Assembly: GCA_023425865.1 (NCBI GenBank)
Contig: JAFABV010000004.1
Coordinates: forward strand, 1 to 64,000
Source of the DNA: Bacteroidota bacterium
GTDB taxonomy: Bacteria > Bacteroidota > Bacteroidia > Bacteroidales > Bacteroidaceae
Direction of reading: 5' to 3'
DNA length: 64,000 nucleotides
In this document: in pieces, positions 18,227-27,587 of the stretch
Layout of the letters: each line of letters opens with the position of its first letter
How positions within the stretch are numbered: position 1 is the first letter of the stretch
Program-made: the position numbers and the translations under genes
The notes under the pieces: generated by a model
The model's database searches: none
What the model saw: only the letters and a program-made list of their open reading frames with translations
What the model was told of the DNA's origin: nothing

Positions 18227-18273
18227 ATAGACACCGTCTATTCAACTATAGACTTGCTCATTTGCGCGTCTAT
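18227..18273 (+). promoter_or_regulatory. OxyR-like operator
   Basis: Half-sites alternate as ATAG (18227-18230), 7 bases, CTAT (18238-18241), 6 bases, ATAG (18248-18251), 18 bases, CTAT (18270-18273). The OxyR consensus known from enterobacteria is ATAG-N7-CTAT-N7-ATAG-N7-CTAT. The first pair fits exactly, the second gap is one base short, and the last half-site is shifted by about one helical turn. The site lies just upstream of the -33 box, as expected for an activator, and an oxyR gene follows the target gene. Confidence 0.5.
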
Positions 18274-18292
18274 CAATAATTACCTATCTTTG
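18261..18292 (+). promoter_or_regulatory. Promoter of the fused oxidoreductase gene
   Basis: TTTG at 18261-18264, a 20-base spacer and TATCTTTG at 18285-18292 match the Bacteroidetes sigma-ABfr consensus. Transcription would start near 18299, giving a leader of about 20 bases. An imperfect inverted repeat (CTATCTTTGCAA / TTGCAAGATAG) overlaps the -7 box and leader at 18284-18315. Confidence 0.75.
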
Positions 18293-18318
18293 CAACATCA
18301 TTCATTGCAAGATAGACT

Positions 18319-20787
18319 ATGACAACAGAACAGAAAAAGAAATACCTGATTGTGGGCGGAGTGGCCGGTGGCGCCACGGCCGCGGCGCGTATACGCAGAC
18401 TGACCGAGGAGGCAGAGATCGTGCTCTTTGAAAAAGGCGACTATATATCTTACGCCAACTGCGGGCTGCCTTATTATATAGGTGGGGTGATAGAAGATCG
18501 CGACCGCCTGTTTGTGCAGACTCCTGCGTCATTCGGCCAACGGTTTAACATAGACATCCGCACACAGAGCGAGGTCACGGCCATTGACCCAGCCAACAAA
18601 CAGGTGACGGTGCGCAAGGCCGACGGTGAAACTTATACCGAGCCGTACGACAAGCTGCTGCTCTCACCAGGTGCCTCTCCCGTCATACCTCCGCTGCCAG
18701 GAATAGACAGCGAGGGCATTTTCACGTTGCGCAATGTTACCGACACCGACCGCATCAAGACATATCTCACCCAGCACCAGGTGAAAAGGGCGGTTGTTGT
18801 AGGTGGCGGCTTCATCGGCTTAGAGATGGCCGAAAACCTGAAACACGCCGGGGCACAGGTGGCGGTGGTGGAGATGGCCAACCAGGTGATGGCCCCTATC
18901 GACTACTCGATGGCGGCACTGGTACACGAACATCTGCTGCAGCAGGATGTGAAACTGTATCTCGAACAGACCGTTGAGGCATTTTCGCGCAAGGGTGACG
19001 AGCTCACCGTACACTTCAAGTCGGGCATCAACCTCCATGCCGACCTCGTGCTGCTCAGCATCGGCGTGAGGCCAGAAACACGCTTAGCACAAGAGGCCGG
19101 ACTGAAAATCGGTGAAGCCCAGGGAATATGGGTGGACGAGTATCTACAGACTTCGGCACCCGATGTCTACGCCGTGGGCGACGCCATAGAATACCCTCAC
19201 CCACTATCGGGCAAGCCATGGCTCAACTTCCTGGCCGGACCGGCCAACCGTCAGGCCCGCATCGTGGCCGACAACATGGTGCTGGGACATCACACACCAT
19301 ACGAGGGGTCAATAGGAACGGCTATTGCCAAAGTATTCGACATGACCGTAGCGTCTACCGGACTCCCTGCCAAACGCCTCAAACAGATGGGCATACCCTA
19401 TCTTTCTGCCACCATTCATCAAGGCGCGCGAGCAGGCTACTATCCCGGAAGTTTGCAGATGGACATCAAGATTACCTTTTCGCCCACCGACGGTAAACTG
19501 TTGGGAGCACAGATAGTGGGCTATGACGGCGTAGACACTCGCATCGACCAATATGCCTTGTCTATCAAGCAGGGAGGCACCGTCGCCGACCTCACCCAAC
19601 TGGAGCATGCCTATGCCCCACCCTTCTCCTCAGCCAAAGACCCGGTGGCCATCTCGGGCTATGTGGCAAGCAACATTTTGAGCGGTAAGATGAACCCACT
19701 CTACTGGCGTGAGCTGCAGCAGGCCGACCTGTCGAAAGTGACGCTCGTAGACGTGCGCACGGCCGACGAATTTGCCTTGGGCACCATCCCTGGAGCAGTA
19801 AACATACCTGTGGACGACCTACGCCAACGACTGCATGAGATTCCTGCCGACCGCCCCGTATGGCTTTTCTGCGGCGTGGGACTGCGTGGGTATATCGCCT
19901 CCAACATCCTCAAGGGGCATGGTTATACCGAGGTGCGCAATCTGGTAGGAGGCATCAAGACGTACAAGGCAGCCACGGCTAAGCTCGACACGCCGCAGGG
20001 CTTTGACCTGAACGACGACAACGCGGCGTCAGACACCCCTGCCCCCACGTTGCAAGCTACCATCATACAGTTGGATGCCTGTGGCCTGCAATGCCCCGGC
20101 CCCATCTTGAAGATGAAACAGGCCATGGACAATCTGGCTCCCGGGCAGCAGTTGGAGGTGCAGGCTACCGACGCCGCCTTTCCTCGCGATGCCGAGGCAT
20201 GGTGCCGCACAACGGGTAACAGATTTGTGAGCAAACGCTCAGAGGGTGGCATACATACGGCTGTGGTGGAGAAGGCCACCGCGTGTGCCATAGAGGCCGC
20301 CAAGCCTCAAACCAACGACTTAGGCAAGACCCTGATACTCTTCAGCGACGACCTCGACAAGACCCTGGCCACCTTTGTGCTCGCCAATGGCGCGGCAGCC
20401 ACGGGCAAGAAGGTGAGCATCTTCTTCACCTTCTGGGGACTCAACGCCATCAAGAAAGCGCACAAGCCCAAGGTAGAGAAAGACCTCTTCGGACGAATGT
20501 TCTCATGGATGCTCCCTAATGACACCACCAAGCTGCAACTATCGAAGCTCAACATGCTGGGTATAGGGGCGAAAATGATGCGCTATCTGATGCACAAGAA
20601 AGGCGTCGACTCGTTAGAATCGCTGCGCCAGCAGGCCATTGACAATGGGGTGGAGTTCATAGCCTGCCAAATGTCGATGGATGTCATGGGCGTCAAGCGC
20701 GAGGAATTGCTCGACAACGTAACCGTGGGCGGCGTAGCCAGTTATATGGAACGCGCCGATCAGGCCAACGTCAACCTCTTTATCTGA
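18319..20787 (+). CDS. CoA-disulfide-reductase-like/rhodanese/TusA/DsrE fusion
   Basis: 822 aa with four modules. Residues 1 to about 445 are a flavin-dependent pyridine-nucleotide disulfide oxidoreductase: the FAD-binding GGVAGGATAAA, the CoA-disulfide-reductase active site NCGLPYYIGG, the second nucleotide site VVVGGGFIGLEMAENL, and the FAD motif VYAVGDA. About 460-550 is a rhodanese domain with the loop CGVGLR (Cys about 519). About 580-650 is a TusA-like domain with CGLQCPGP (Cys588, Cys592). About 665-822 is a DsrE/DsrF-like domain. The set suggests cytosolic persulfide or sulfur-carrier chemistry. It lies behind an OxyR-like operator and upstream of oxyR. Confidence 0.92.
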   Translation: MTTEQKKKYLIVGGVAGGATAAARIRRLTEEAEIVLFEKGDYISYANCGLPYYIGGVIEDRDRLFVQTPASFGQRFNIDIRTQSEVTAIDPANKQVTVRKADGETYTEPYDKLLLSPGASPVIPPLPGIDSEGIFTLRNVTDTDRIKTYLTQHQVKRAVVVGGGFIGLEMAENLKHAGAQVAVVEMANQVMAPIDYSMAALVHEHLLQQDVKLYLEQTVEAFSRKGDELTVHFKSGINLHADLVLLSIGVRPETRLAQEAGLKIGEAQGIWVDEYLQTSAPDVYAVGDAIEYPHPLSGKPWLNFLAGPANRQARIVADNMVLGHHTPYEGSIGTAIAKVFDMTVASTGLPAKRLKQMGIPYLSATIHQGARAGYYPGSLQMDIKITFSPTDGKLLGAQIVGYDGVDTRIDQYALSIKQGGTVADLTQLEHAYAPPFSSAKDPVAISGYVASNILSGKMNPLYWRELQQADLSKVTLVDVRTADEFALGTIPGAVNIPVDDLRQRLHEIPADRPVWLFCGVGLRGYIASNILKGHGYTEVRNLVGGIKTYKAATAKLDTPQGFDLNDDNAASDTPAPTLQATIIQLDACGLQCPGPILKMKQAMDNLAPGQQLEVQATDAAFPRDAEAWCRTTGNRFVSKRSEGGIHTAVVEKATACAIEAAKPQTNDLGKTLILFSDDLDKTLATFVLANGAAATGKKVSIFFTFWGLNAIKKAHKPKVEKDLFGRMFSWMLPNDTTKLQLSKLNMLGIGAKMMRYLMHKKGVDSLESLRQQAIDNGVEFIACQMSMDVMGVKREELLDNVTVGGVASYMERADQANVNLFI

Positions 20788-20871
20788 TGCAAAAATGACC
20801 ATTTGACATGTGGGGGAAGTAACGCGCCTTGCCCAACGGGACTTACCTCCCCACTGACATGCAGTAGAACG

Positions 20872-21798
20872 ATGAATATACAACAACTGAAATACATCAT
20901 CGCCGTCGACCGCTTTCGCAATTTTGCGAAGGCGGCTGACTCGTGTAAAGTGTCACAGCCCACGCTGAGTGCCATGCTCGTGAAACTGGAAGAAGAACTC
21001 GACGTGAGGATCTTTGAGCGCAGCAACCGGTCGGTGGTACCCACAACCATCGGTAAGAAAATCATTCGTCAGGCGGCGCGCGCGCTGATGGAACTTGACC
21101 AAATACATGAAATCATATCAGAAGACAAAGGCCGCACCAGTGGCCAGTTCACGCTCTCTGTGGGGTCATCCATAGCGCCTTACCTCTTGCCCAAATTCAT
21201 CAAGCACTATCAGGCCAACTACCCTGCCGTGGAACTCTCGGTGCAAGAGTTCAAGGTTGAGGCAATGCTCGACGCGCTTCACCGTGGAGAAATAGACGCG
21301 GGCATCGCCATCTCAGACAATCTGCGCGAGGGCATACTCGAGATTCCGCTGTACACTGAAAAATTCTATGTGTATCTGGCGGAGAGCTGCTGGCGCAAGC
21401 TCCCGGTCTTCAGGCCTGAAAATCTGGAACACGAAAACATGTGGATCATGAAGAATGCGCAATGCCTGCGTGAGAGCGCGTTCTCGTTTTGCAAGGCAAG
21501 GGCCAAAGGCCGACACGTCTATGAGGCGGGAAGCATTGAGACGCTCATCCGGATAGTAGACGAAAACGGCGGCTTCACCATCATTCCAGAGATGCATCTG
21601 CCGTTGCTCACCGACACCCAGCGCAAGAATGTACGTCCCATCGAAGGCGATTATCTCTCGCAGCGCCGCGTGTCGCTCTATATCAAGGCCGACTATGTGC
21701 GCCAGCGGATGCTCAACACCGTGACCGACACGCTCAAGGCCTTTATGCCCCAGGGCATGCTCCATGAGGGGATTGCGAAATACGGCATCAAACTATAA
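20872..21798 (+). CDS. oxyR: OxyR, LysR-family peroxide sensor
   Basis: 308 aa from the ATG at 20872 (MNIQQLKYIIAVDRFRNFAK); an upstream in-frame ATG at 20803 adds 23 unlikely residues. It has an N-terminal winged helix-turn-helix (KAADSCKVSQPTLSAMLVKLEEEL) and a LysR effector domain. The two redox cysteines of OxyR are present with native spacing: C198-LRESAFSF-C207, against C199 and C208 in E. coli. It should activate antioxidant genes on disulfide formation. It follows the fused oxidoreductase gene by 84 bases and precedes a nitroreductase gene. Confidence 0.93.
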   Translation: MNIQQLKYIIAVDRFRNFAKAADSCKVSQPTLSAMLVKLEEELDVRIFERSNRSVVPTTIGKKIIRQAARALMELDQIHEIISEDKGRTSGQFTLSVGSSIAPYLLPKFIKHYQANYPAVELSVQEFKVEAMLDALHRGEIDAGIAISDNLREGILEIPLYTEKFYVYLAESCWRKLPVFRPENLEHENMWIMKNAQCLRESAFSFCKARAKGRHVYEAGSIETLIRIVDENGGFTIIPEMHLPLLTDTQRKNVRPIEGDYLSQRRVSLYIKADYVRQRMLNTVTDTLKAFMPQGMLHEGIAKYGIKL

Positions 21799-21955
21799 GT
21801 GGGGCGGATTGCACCTTGCGCTCTCCCAACCCTTAACACATGGAGTCTGGCCGGGGGGAGTGAGACGCCTCCCGCCTATATGCAAGAAGCCATGAAGAGG
21901 CCTTAAGAACTGTTATTTTTCTACCCATAAGCGGCAATAATATAAATGTTCTTCG

Positions 21956-21963
21956 TATTTTTG
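21956..21963 (+). promoter_or_regulatory. -7 promoter element of the nitroreductase gene
   Basis: TATTTTTG matches the Bacteroidetes -7 box. No clear -33 box is seen. A 7-bp stem (CCATGGC / GCCATGG, 21977-21995) lies in the resulting leader, 30 bases ahead of the ATG at 22025. Confidence 0.4.
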
Positions 21964-22024
21964 TAGATATATCTGCCCATGGCATGAAGCCATGGCAAGC
22001 GTATCACCTTATTATATTTACAGC

Positions 22025-22654
22025 ATGAAAAGAATGTTTATATTATCTCTTGTCGCGATGACCGGCATGCAGCTCATGGCACAAAGCACCATCCAGTTGC
22101 CCACACCCGACAAGCATGTGCAGATGAGTCTCTTTGAAGCACTACAAAACCGCAAGTCTACGCGGTCGTTCAGCGACAAGGCGGTGAGTGACGCCACCCT
22201 CAGCCAACTGCTCTGGGCGGCCATCGGCATTAACCGCGCTGACGGACATCTCACTGCCCCCACCGCCATCAACGCACAAGACATCTCTGTATATGTGATT
22301 CGCAAAGATGGCGCTTATCTCTATCAGGCCAAACAAAACACGCTGGAAAAGGTGTCCGACCAAGACCTGCGTCAAGCTGTGGCATCGCGACAGGCCTATG
22401 CTGCCGACGCACCGGTGTCGCTGGTTATCGTCAGCGACAACGCCAAGTTTAAGGGCAGCAGCACCAATGGCCCTACCTTGTCAGGAGCCATGGATGCCGG
22501 TTACGTCAGCCAGAATATATGTCTGGCCACCGAGGCATTGGGCCTTGTCACCGTGCCCCGGGCCACGATGGACAAAGATGCGCTGAGCCAGGCACTGAAA
22601 CTCACCGACCAACAGTACCCCTTGCTCAACCATCCTGTGGGCTACGAGAAATGA
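22025..22654 (+). CDS. Exported nitroreductase-family protein
   Basis: 209 aa from the ATG at 22025, which opens a signal peptide (MKRMFILSLVAMTGMQLMAQ); the ATG at 21992 would bury it. After the signal, FEALQNRKSTRSFSD is the FMN phosphate-binding start of nitroreductases. It is followed by LSQLLWAAIGINRADGHLTAPTA-type and AMDAGYVSQNICLATEALGL motifs of the family, and it ends in VGYEK. FMN-binding nitroreductases reduce nitro- or quinone-like compounds with NAD(P)H. Secretion of such an enzyme is a Bacteroidetes habit. It follows oxyR but has its own -7 element. Confidence 0.9.
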   Translation: MKRMFILSLVAMTGMQLMAQSTIQLPTPDKHVQMSLFEALQNRKSTRSFSDKAVSDATLSQLLWAAIGINRADGHLTAPTAINAQDISVYVIRKDGAYLYQAKQNTLEKVSDQDLRQAVASRQAYAADAPVSLVIVSDNAKFKGSSTNGPTLSGAMDAGYVSQNICLATEALGLVTVPRATMDKDALSQALKLTDQQYPLLNHPVGYEK

Positions 22655-22669
22655 TATATGCCTAACGTG

Positions 22670-22713
22670 AAGGCCTTGGCTCCACCTGTTTTTTATATGG
22701 GGACCAAGGCCTT
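22670..22713. terminator. Bidirectional terminator
   Basis: A perfect 10-bp stem (AAGGCCTTGG with CCAAGGCCTT) around a 24-base loop lies between the convergent nitroreductase and GDPD genes and can serve both. Confidence 0.7.
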
Positions 22714-22743
22714 TGCCTGTACTATGGGGTTGAGCGCAATGGG

Positions 22744-23493
22744 TTACCTGCTGAGCTTCAATGCTTCGACGGGCCGGTTGGTCGTGATATAATCAACGCC
22801 GGCTTTCACAAAGTCATATATGTCATTCAGGTCGTTGACCGTCCAAACGTTGACTGTCAGTCCGAGGTCGTGCGCCGTCTTGATCCAGTCGGGGTGCAGG
22901 GCGAAGACCACATTCGCGTAATCGATGCCTGTGAGGCCACGGGCCTTGATATCCTGCGGGGCCACGTCGCCTCCCAGATAGGCTATCTTGGCCGTGGGCT
23001 GCAAAGCCTTGATTTTCTCGCAGACATGCATGCTGAAGGAGATATACTCCGTGCGATCGGTCAGTCGCTTGTCGGCCACCATCTTCAGCACCCGCTCCAC
23101 ACACTGGTCTTCGGCAGCCGGCGAGAAGTGAGGCTTAATCTCCAGAATGAGCTTGGTGGCGCAAGCCTTACCCACATCGAGATACTGCGCAAGGGTAGGC
23201 ACCGACTCCCCGTTTTTCAGTTTCTTGCCTTTAATGGCTTGATAAGGCGACTTCTGGATATCTATACCGTCGATATCCTGGTCGTGGTGTACCACAAGCA
23301 CCCCGTCGCTGGTGAGATGGACATCGAACTCCGAGCCATAGCAGCCAATCTGGTCGGCAGCTTTGAGTGCCGTCAGCGAGTTTTGGGCACTGCCCGCCAG
23401 GTCCCAATGCCCCCGGTGAGCGATGATGCTTGTCTGGGCGAAGGCTGTCATGGCAGACCATGCCATGACCACCCATAAGAGTGTTTTCTTCAT
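22744..23493 (-). CDS. Secreted glycerophosphodiester phosphodiesterase
   Basis: 249 aa. Signal peptide to about residue 19 (MKKTLLWVVMAWSAMTAFAQ). The GDPD fold is marked by IIAHRGHWDLAGSAQNSLTA (catalytic His-Arg), EFDVHLTSDGVLVVHHDQ (metal-binding Glu/Asp and second His) and KLILEIKPH (metal-binding Glu), ending in VDYITTNRPVEAL. It should hydrolyse glycerophosphodiesters from phospholipid breakdown to glycerol-3-phosphate in the periplasm. It is a single-gene unit facing the nitroreductase gene. Confidence 0.93.
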   Translation of the reverse strand: MKKTLLWVVMAWSAMTAFAQTSIIAHRGHWDLAGSAQNSLTALKAADQIGCYGSEFDVHLTSDGVLVVHHDQDIDGIDIQKSPYQAIKGKKLKNGESVPTLAQYLDVGKACATKLILEIKPHFSPAAEDQCVERVLKMVADKRLTDRTEYISFSMHVCEKIKALQPTAKIAYLGGDVAPQDIKARGLTGIDYANVVFALHPDWIKTAHDLGLTVNVWTVNDLNDIYDFVKAGVDYITTNRPVEALKLSR

Positions 23494-23911
23494 ATCGTTG
23501 TTGTTTACTGTACAGATACTGTCGCGTTATCATGGAGCACACGATTTCTGGCCTGCCCCGTATGCTTGCGCATCGTAGCGGATGTCACCCCACACAAAGA
23601 GTAACGCCTTGAAAGGGTTTTTCTTATTCATGGCATGCAGTATTTTTTGATGAGCCGTGATGACGCCTTGCCACCGGCAGGCAGGCATTCACCTCTACCC
23701 CCTCCGTGGAGCGGGGTGCCCCAAAATGGGTAGAACAACAAAAAGAGGAACGCTGGCAGCGATGATATTGGCCGCAAGGATGGCATTCCCACGATTATCC
23801 TTAAAAATTATGCGGAAATATATGGCGAAGTTCAAAAAATGCCCTATATTTGTAGAAGTAAACTTTTAAGGACCTATTTATCTTAATCTATCGTACAGTT
23901 AACATCCTATT
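23494..23911. other. Divergent intergenic region with promoter element
   Basis: This gap lies between the divergent GDPD and DASS genes. A -7 element, TATATTTG at 23845-23852, lies 60 bases ahead of the DASS ATG without an obvious -33 partner. No credible gene was found in the remaining 350 bases. Confidence 0.5.
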
Positions 23912-25378
23912 ATGCAATCTACAGTTCAAAAAGTTCTCACAGGCGACTTCAATAAAAAGAAAGCCCTGTGGTTTCTCCTCACGGCCCTTATGACCGTCAT
24001 TGTGTGGAATCTTCCTCCCACTGTTTTCGGCATCGACGGGCTTACCGTTGTACAGCAGCGCGTCATCGCCATCTTTGTCATGGCCGTCATGCTATGGCTC
24101 ACAGAACCCATCCCGGCTTGGGCAACCTCAGTCACCATTATCTTCGTGATGCTCTTCTGTGTCAGTGACTCCTCGTTCAAATTTCTGCAAGGCAACGGCG
24201 GCGAGTACGGACAGTTACTCGACTCTGTGGGTATCATGGCGTGTTTCGCTGACCCAACCATTATTCTCTTCCTCGGCGGATTCATCCTTGCCATCGCCGC
24301 CACGAAGTCGGGACTCGACGTATGGATGGCCAAAACACTCATCAAGCCCTTTGGCACCAAGAGCGAGAACGTGCTCTTAGGTTTCATACTCATCACGGGC
24401 TTCTTCTCGATGTTTATCTCCAACACGGCCACCGCTGCCATGATGCTCACCTTCCTCACCCCCGTGTTCAAGGCATTGCCCGCCAACGGCAAGGGCCGCA
24501 TCGCACTCACCATGGCCATCCCCATCGGCGCCAACCTCGGCGGTATGGGCACTCCTATCGGTACACCGCCCAACGCCTTTGCTTACAAGGTACTCAATGA
24601 CCCCAGCGGACTGAATATGAACATCGGCTTCGGCGACTGGATGATGATCATGGCCCCCCTGGTCATTGTGCTGCTTTTTATCTCTTGGTTCCTGCTCCGC
24701 AAGTTCTTCCCCTTCTCCCAGCCCACCATTCATTTGGAAATCGAAGGAGACATGCACCGTAACTGGCGCACGGTGGTGGTTGCCATCACTTTCGCCACAA
24801 CCATCTTGCTCTGGATATTCGGTAAACAGGTGGGTGTCAACGCCAATACTACGGCCATGCTGCCTATCGCCGTCTTCGCCTTCACGGGCGTCATCACTGC
24901 CAAAGACCTGCAAGACATAGACTGGGGCGTGATATGGATGGTAGCCGGTGGCTTTGCCCTCGGTTTAGCCATGGAGGGCACCGGTCTTGCAGAGACCGCC
25001 ATCAAGTCTATTCCCTTTGGCGAGTGGAGCCCCATCGTCATCCTTGTCATTTCGGGCCTGGTATGTTTCTTCCTCTCCAACTTCATCAGCAATACGGCCA
25101 CGGCCGCGCTTATGATTCCCATCCTCACGGTAGTGTGCAATGGCATGGGCGACAAGCTACAAGTTATCGGCGGCACATCCACCGTATTGATTGGCATTGC
25201 CGTAGCCGCTTCGGCAGCCATGTCGCTCCCCATCTCCACGCCACCGAATGCCATCGCCTTCTCTACTGGATTGGTGAAGCAGAACGATATGGCCAAGACT
25301 GGAATCATTATCGGATTTGTCACGCTCATCATCGGCTTCTCCATGCTCATCTTAGCGGGCAAGGCCGCCATTCTGTAG
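23912..25378 (+). CDS. DASS/SLC13-family sodium-coupled anion symporter
   Basis: 488 aa, a polytopic inner membrane protein. It carries the paired SNT motifs of DASS carriers (FISNTATAAMMLTFL in the first half, FISNTATAALMIPIL in the second), each followed by a GTPPNA / STPPNA loop (PIGTPPNAFAYK, PISTPPNAIAFS). These form the Na+ and carboxylate sites. The family imports C4-dicarboxylates or related anions with sodium. Substrate cannot be chosen from sequence alone. It is monocistronic, ending at a strong terminator. Confidence 0.93.
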   Translation: MQSTVQKVLTGDFNKKKALWFLLTALMTVIVWNLPPTVFGIDGLTVVQQRVIAIFVMAVMLWLTEPIPAWATSVTIIFVMLFCVSDSSFKFLQGNGGEYGQLLDSVGIMACFADPTIILFLGGFILAIAATKSGLDVWMAKTLIKPFGTKSENVLLGFILITGFFSMFISNTATAAMMLTFLTPVFKALPANGKGRIALTMAIPIGANLGGMGTPIGTPPNAFAYKVLNDPSGLNMNIGFGDWMMIMAPLVIVLLFISWFLLRKFFPFSQPTIHLEIEGDMHRNWRTVVVAITFATTILLWIFGKQVGVNANTTAMLPIAVFAFTGVITAKDLQDIDWGVIWMVAGGFALGLAMEGTGLAETAIKSIPFGEWSPIVILVISGLVCFFLSNFISNTATAALMIPILTVVCNGMGDKLQVIGGTSTVLIGIAVAASAAMSLPISTPPNAIAFSTGLVKQNDMAKTGIIIGFVTLIIGFSMLILAGKAAIL

Positions 25379-25395
25379 ACAAGACCATACATACG

Positions 25396-25432
25396 AATAG
25401 CCTCAGTATCAGCGATGGATACTGAGGCTATT
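25396..25432. terminator. Bidirectional terminator
   Basis: A perfect 15-bp stem (AATAGCCTCAGTATC with its complement, 25418-25432) around a 7-base loop lies between the convergent DASS gene and the MacB permease pseudogene. Confidence 0.88.
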
Positions 25433-25494
25433 TCTGTTGATGCATACGCTAAGCTTTCCTCGTATTGAACGGATTCGCGTATTACCGGCCATCC

Positions 25495-26733
25495 TTATTC
25501 ATACCTGATAGCCTCTATCGGATCAAGCTGGGCGGCCTTCTTGGCAGGATACCATCCGAAGAAAACGCCGGTAAAGGTACATACGGCAAAACTCATCACG
25601 ATGGTCCATATCTCAATGTATATGGGCCAATGGGCCACTGTTTTCACCACATAGCTCGCGCCCACGCCTAATGCCACCCCAATGATGCCACCCGTGACAC
25701 TCAGCAGAATGGCCTCTATGAGGAATTGGTTGAGAATATCCACGCCTCGCGCGCCCACACTCATGCGCAGACCAATCTCGCGTGTGCGCTCGGTGACACT
25801 CACGTACATGATGTTCATGATACCAATGCCACCCACGATCAGTGAGATGCCTGCCACGCAGCCCAAGAGGATGGTAAGCATGCTGGTGGTAGAGTTCATC
25901 ATCGATGACAGCTCTTCCTGCGAACGGATATTGAAGTCATCGTCATCGCCTGCCGACTCTGCTGTAGCCTCCTTGAGCTTATGGTTACGGCGGAGTATCT
26001 GCGTCATCTCTGCCGTAGCCTTCTCGGTCACGCCCTCGGTGATGGCTGATGCCTAAATCTCACTCAGGTAAGTCTGCGCCAAGATACGTTTCATGACAGA
26101 AGTGTAAGGGGCAATCACCAGGTTGTCTTGGTCCATACCCATCGAGTTGTACCCTTTCTTCTTCAACACACCAATCACGCGGAAGGGTATGCTGTTGAAG
26201 CGCACCACCCTGCCGATGGGGTCACTGCCGTCGGGGAAAAGATAATCTACCACCGTCTGACCCAGAATACACACCTTGGCACTGGTCTTGAGTTCCTGGT
26301 CGGTAAACACTTCGCCATCGCTGATACTCAACTGCCGAATGTCTAAATATTCTTGGTTTACGCCATAGAGCGTCGACTGCGTGTTGTTGTTACCGTAGAT
26401 AAACTGGCCGCTGCTGGTCACCACCGGACTAATGGCCTTGATGTAGGTACACTCGTCTTTGAGCGATTGGTAATCGGTGAGCTTGAGTGTCTGCATGGCC
26501 GAAGGATCCTGACGCACGCCACCTCGCATGTCGGCTCCCGGGTGAATCATGATCATGTTAGAACCCATCTCGGCGATGTTGGCCTGAATGCTCCGCTTGG
26601 AACCTTGGCCGATGGCCAGCATGGTAATGACCGATGCCACACCGATGATGATGCCTAATGCCGTGAGAAACGACCGCATCTTATTGGCGAAGATAGCCCT
26701 GAGGGCAATCTTCAGTAAGTTGGTATAATTCAT
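25495..26733 (-). pseudogene. MacB-type ABC permease interrupted by an in-frame amber codon
   Basis: The reading frame has 411 sense codons in one phase but is split by TAG at codon 227 (26053-26055). The first part (226 codons) holds the N-terminal membrane helix and the MacB periplasmic core (NKMRSFLTALGIIIGVASVI, then SKRSIQANIAEMGSNMIMIHPG). The second (184 codons) holds the coiled segment and three helices of the FtsX-like domain (GIGIMNIMYVSVTERTREIG). After QTYLSEI relatives normally continue with Gln, so a CAG-to-TAG change explains it. The flanking sequence is intact, so the change looks recent, or is a sequencing error. Unless suppressed, the exporter lacks its permease. Confidence 0.85.
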
Positions 26734-26736
26734 ACG

Positions 26737-27528
26737 CTATTCGTCTGTATTGGCAGGGAGTGCCGCCAAGGCTTCGGCGGCGCTTTGTATATTGTCGTTA
26801 TGCTCATCGCTCACCACCTTTCCGTCGCGCAATTGTATGTTACGACTGGAGTAATGGGCAATATCTGGATTGTGGGTCACAAAGATGATGGTACGCCCTT
26901 CGGCATACAACTTCTGGAAGAGCACCAGTATCTCGAACGAGGTACGGGTGTCGAGATTACCCGTGGCCTCATCGGCGAGAATCACCGCGGGGTTGTTCAC
27001 CAGTGCCCGGGCAATGGCCACACGCTGCATCTGTCCACCCGACATCTGGTTCGACTTATGATACAGTCGGTCGCCCAGCCCCACAGCCTTAAGCGCCTCT
27101 ACCGAACGGTCGAACCGTTCTTTGGCCGACACCGCCGAGTTGTACATCAGCGGCAGTTCCACATTCTCCACGCTCGTGGTCTTGGGCAAAAGGTTGTAGT
27201 TCTGGAAGATAAAGCCTATCTTCCTGTTGCGCAGCACCGCACGCTGGGCCTTGCTCATGGTACGTACCGACACGCCGTCGAGGTAGTATTCTCCCGTCGA
27301 AGGGGTGTCGAGACAACCCAGCTGATTAAGCAGCGTCGACTTGCCCGAGCCCGACTTACCCATGATGGTTACAAACTCTCCTTCGTAGATTTTAAACGAC
27401 ACCCCACGCAGGGCATGTACTGTCTCATCGCCTACCAGGAAGTTGCGCTTGACGTCTTGCAGTTCGATGACGACCTTCTTGTTGTTATTTTCCTGAATCT
27501 CTGTCATGTCGTTGTTGGTTTGATTCAT
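26737..27528 (-). CDS. MacB-type ABC transporter ATPase
   Basis: 263 aa from the ATG at 27528; the ATG at 27558 is an alternative. Walker A is GKSGSGKST, the Q-loop region is IGFIFQNYNLLPKTT, the signature is MSGGQMQRVAIARAL and Walker B is VILADEATGNLD, with switch His in VTHNPD. This is the MacB/LolD-type subfamily that drives export from the periplasm. The gene lies between macA (60 bases upstream) and the broken permease (3 bases downstream), in the order TolC-MacA-ATPase-permease. In Bacteroidetes, ATPase and permease are separate genes, unlike E. coli MacB. Confidence 0.94.
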   Translation of the reverse strand: MNQTNNDMTEIQENNNKKVVIELQDVKRNFLVGDETVHALRGVSFKIYEGEFVTIMGKSGSGKSTLLNQLGCLDTPSTGEYYLDGVSVRTMSKAQRAVLRNRKIGFIFQNYNLLPKTTSVENVELPLMYNSAVSAKERFDRSVEALKAVGLGDRLYHKSNQMSGGQMQRVAIARALVNNPAVILADEATGNLDTRTSFEILVLFQKLYAEGRTIIFVTHNPDIAHYSSRNIQLRDGKVVSDEHNDNIQSAAEALAALPANTDE

Positions 27529-27587
27529 TACAACATCCATCTGCACCAAACGATGCAAACCGTGTTTGTTATTTCAAGTTCAGGCCA

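Noticed and set aside
26053..26055. Pyrrolysine or programmed readthrough at the MacB amber codon
   Set aside because: No pyl genes or recoding signal in view; a single Gln-to-stop change is simpler.
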